The notes under the pieces were generated by a model. The model was not told the DNA's origin, did no database searches, and saw only the letters and a program-made list of their open reading frames with translations. A stretch of 64,000 nt of DNA from the NCBI RefSeq assembly GCF_007667275.1, contig NZ_VDQT01000005.1, forward strand, positions 62,001 to 126,000, written 5' to 3'. The translations under genes and the position numbers were made by a program. This DNA is from Stenotrophomonas rhizophila. Lineage in GTDB: Bacteria; Pseudomonadota; Gammaproteobacteria; Xanthomonadales; Xanthomonadaceae. This document shows positions 63,149-64,000 of the stretch, one piece after another (the stretch's first letter is position 1; every line of letters starts with the position of its first letter).

Positions 63149-63169
63149 GTACCGACCAACGGTCGGTAC
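63149..63169. repeat. GTAC-headed REP-like hairpin
   Basis: GTACCGACC-aac-GGTCGGTAC is a perfect hairpin in the gap between two genes of the exported-protein cluster. Its GGTCGG arm matches the REP core elsewhere, but the head is GTAC, not GTAG. Confidence 0.6.
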
Positions 63170-63209
63170 CCACGGTTCGCACCAACATTTTCCAACAAGG
63201 ATTTACACC

Positions 63210-63875
63210 ATGATCCGCAAGACCCTGATCGCACTGGCCATCGCCACCACTTTCGCCGCTCCGGCGCACGCGCAGTTCGGCAAGCTGAAGGACCTGGCCG
63301 GCGGTGGCAACAGCACCGCCGCCGCGTCGGCCGGCGCCCCGGACGAAGCCGCGCAGGAAGCGCTGGTGCGTCGTTTCGTGGCCTCGCAGTCGCATTCGCT
63401 GGACGCGCAGACTTCCTTCGCCAAGGCCTTCGGCCTGGCCGAGCAGGTGCAGCTGCTGGAAGCCGAGCGCCAGGCGCTGTCGTCCGGTTCGGTCAACGTG
63501 GACCAGATGAAGAAGTCGGTGTCGGTCAGCGAAGCCGCCCAGGCCGCGATCGATGAGCGCGTGGCGGCACAGCCGGAGCTGAGCGCCGAGTCCAAGCAGC
63601 ACTACACCACCGGCCTGGTCGCCCTGGTCGCGTCGGCTGCCGAAGGCCAGAAGCTGAGCGGTGAAGCCAGCAACTTCGCCAACGGCATGAAGAGCCTGAG
63701 CGGCACCCAGCTGGTCACCGTGGGCCGCAAGCTGGCCGCCGGTGCGTGGGTGGCCAAGGAATCGCCGGGCTACCTGAAGGGCCTGTACTCCTCGTCGAAG
63801 GCCGCGCTGACCTTCGCCCGCGCCGCCAAGATCAAGGTGCCGGGCAACGCCGAGTCGATGCTCGACAGCCTGTAA
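63210..63875 (+). CDS. Secreted hypothetical protein
   Basis: A 221-residue protein with signal peptide LIALAIATTFAAPAHA-Q. The mature part is helical and Ala/Ser-rich (QEALVRRFVASQSHSLDAQT, QVQLLEAERQALSSGSV, KQHYTTGLVALVASAAEGQK). No family is recognised. It is downstream of the FlgT-like gene and just before a lipoprotein gene, all in the same direction. Confidence 0.7.
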   Translation: MIRKTLIALAIATTFAAPAHAQFGKLKDLAGGGNSTAAASAGAPDEAAQEALVRRFVASQSHSLDAQTSFAKAFGLAEQVQLLEAERQALSSGSVNVDQMKKSVSVSEAAQAAIDERVAAQPELSAESKQHYTTGLVALVASAAEGQKLSGEASNFANGMKSLSGTQLVTVGRKLAAGAWVAKESPGYLKGLYSSSKAALTFARAAKIKVPGNAESMLDSL

Positions 63876-63893
63876 GAGAAAGGAACGCCACGC

Positions 63894-64000
63894 ATGCAGA
63901 CCCCATACCGACTGTTGAGCCTGGCCCTCACCGTGACCCTGCTTGCCGCCTGCGGCAAGCAGGAGGCACCGGTGGAGGCACCTGCGGTGAAAGCCGGATC
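63894..64000 (+). CDS. Lipoprotein, N-terminal part (runs past window end)
   Basis: The first 35 codons encode a lipoprotein signal (LLSLALTVTLLAAC, lipobox LAAC) followed by a KQEAPVEAPAVKAG linker. It starts 18 bases after the previous gene, behind AAAGGAA, and is open to the edge, so its domain cannot be seen. Confidence 0.7.
   Translation, partial: MQTPYRLLSLALTVTLLAACGKQEAPVEAPAVKAG

Overview
The window looks like a chromosomal segment of a Stenotrophomonas-type member of the Xanthomonadaceae. The backbone is very GC-rich. It is sprinkled with short hairpin repeats headed by GTAG (SMAG-type REP elements), carries a REP-associated transposase, and encodes a substrate of the Xanthomonas-type (X-T4SS) bacteria-killing type IV secretion system. 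No rRNA, tRNA, CRISPR array or integrase was recognised. glnE runs in at the left edge and a lipoprotein gene runs out at the right edge.

Layout. 1-9.5 kb: 3' part of glnE, a queuosine-precursor transporter, a DUF2145 protein with a small secreted partner, an ELM1-type protein, a RutE-type nitroreductase, a YceI protein, and a PadR regulator in tandem with a siderophore-interacting flavoreductase. 9.8-12.5 kb: aceE. 12.7-26.5 kb: a lower-GC accessory insertion holding one long defence-type operon. 27-28.6 kb: a SymE-like toxin gene overlapping a ribbon-helix-helix-like gene, then a NYN-LOTUS protein. 28.7-34.2 kb: a mosaic of duplicated secreted or anchored proteins and gene fragments, including the N-terminal stub of a lost effector. 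34.4-43.9 kb: yncE-like gene, acuI with an HxlR regulator, a lipoprotein/X-T4SS effector pair, and a blaI-blaR1-serine hydrolase locus next to an alpha/beta hydrolase. 44-53.8 kb: REP array, GAF protein, methyltransferase, RAYT transposase, MerC behind a Zur-like box, ABC-F protein, CSS-EAL phosphodiesterase, lytic transglycosylase. 53.8-64 kb: TPR-like exported protein, NHL/M23-like protein, an ECF42-type sigma factor module with DGPF and VOC proteins, and an exported-protein cluster.

The most interesting unit is the defence operon, read right to left from 26021 to 12742: a cytosine-5 methyltransferase (with a divergent vsr endonuclease), a full sigma-70-type factor fused to N-terminal ankyrin repeats, a GHKL (MORC/MutL-like) ATPase, a Z1 helicase, a PD-(D/E)XK protein, an AIPR protein, a DGQxR-motif protein and a protein with a HEPN-like RNxxxH motif. 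Methylase, GHKL ATPase, helicase and nuclease neighbourhoods are known from restriction-like systems. The embedded ankyrin-sigma factor and the terminal HEPN-like gene suggest dedicated transcriptional control and an RNA-targeting arm. This is inference from gene content only.

Start sites were chosen from ribosome-binding sites, signal peptides and family starts, so several are shorter than the maximal open frame.
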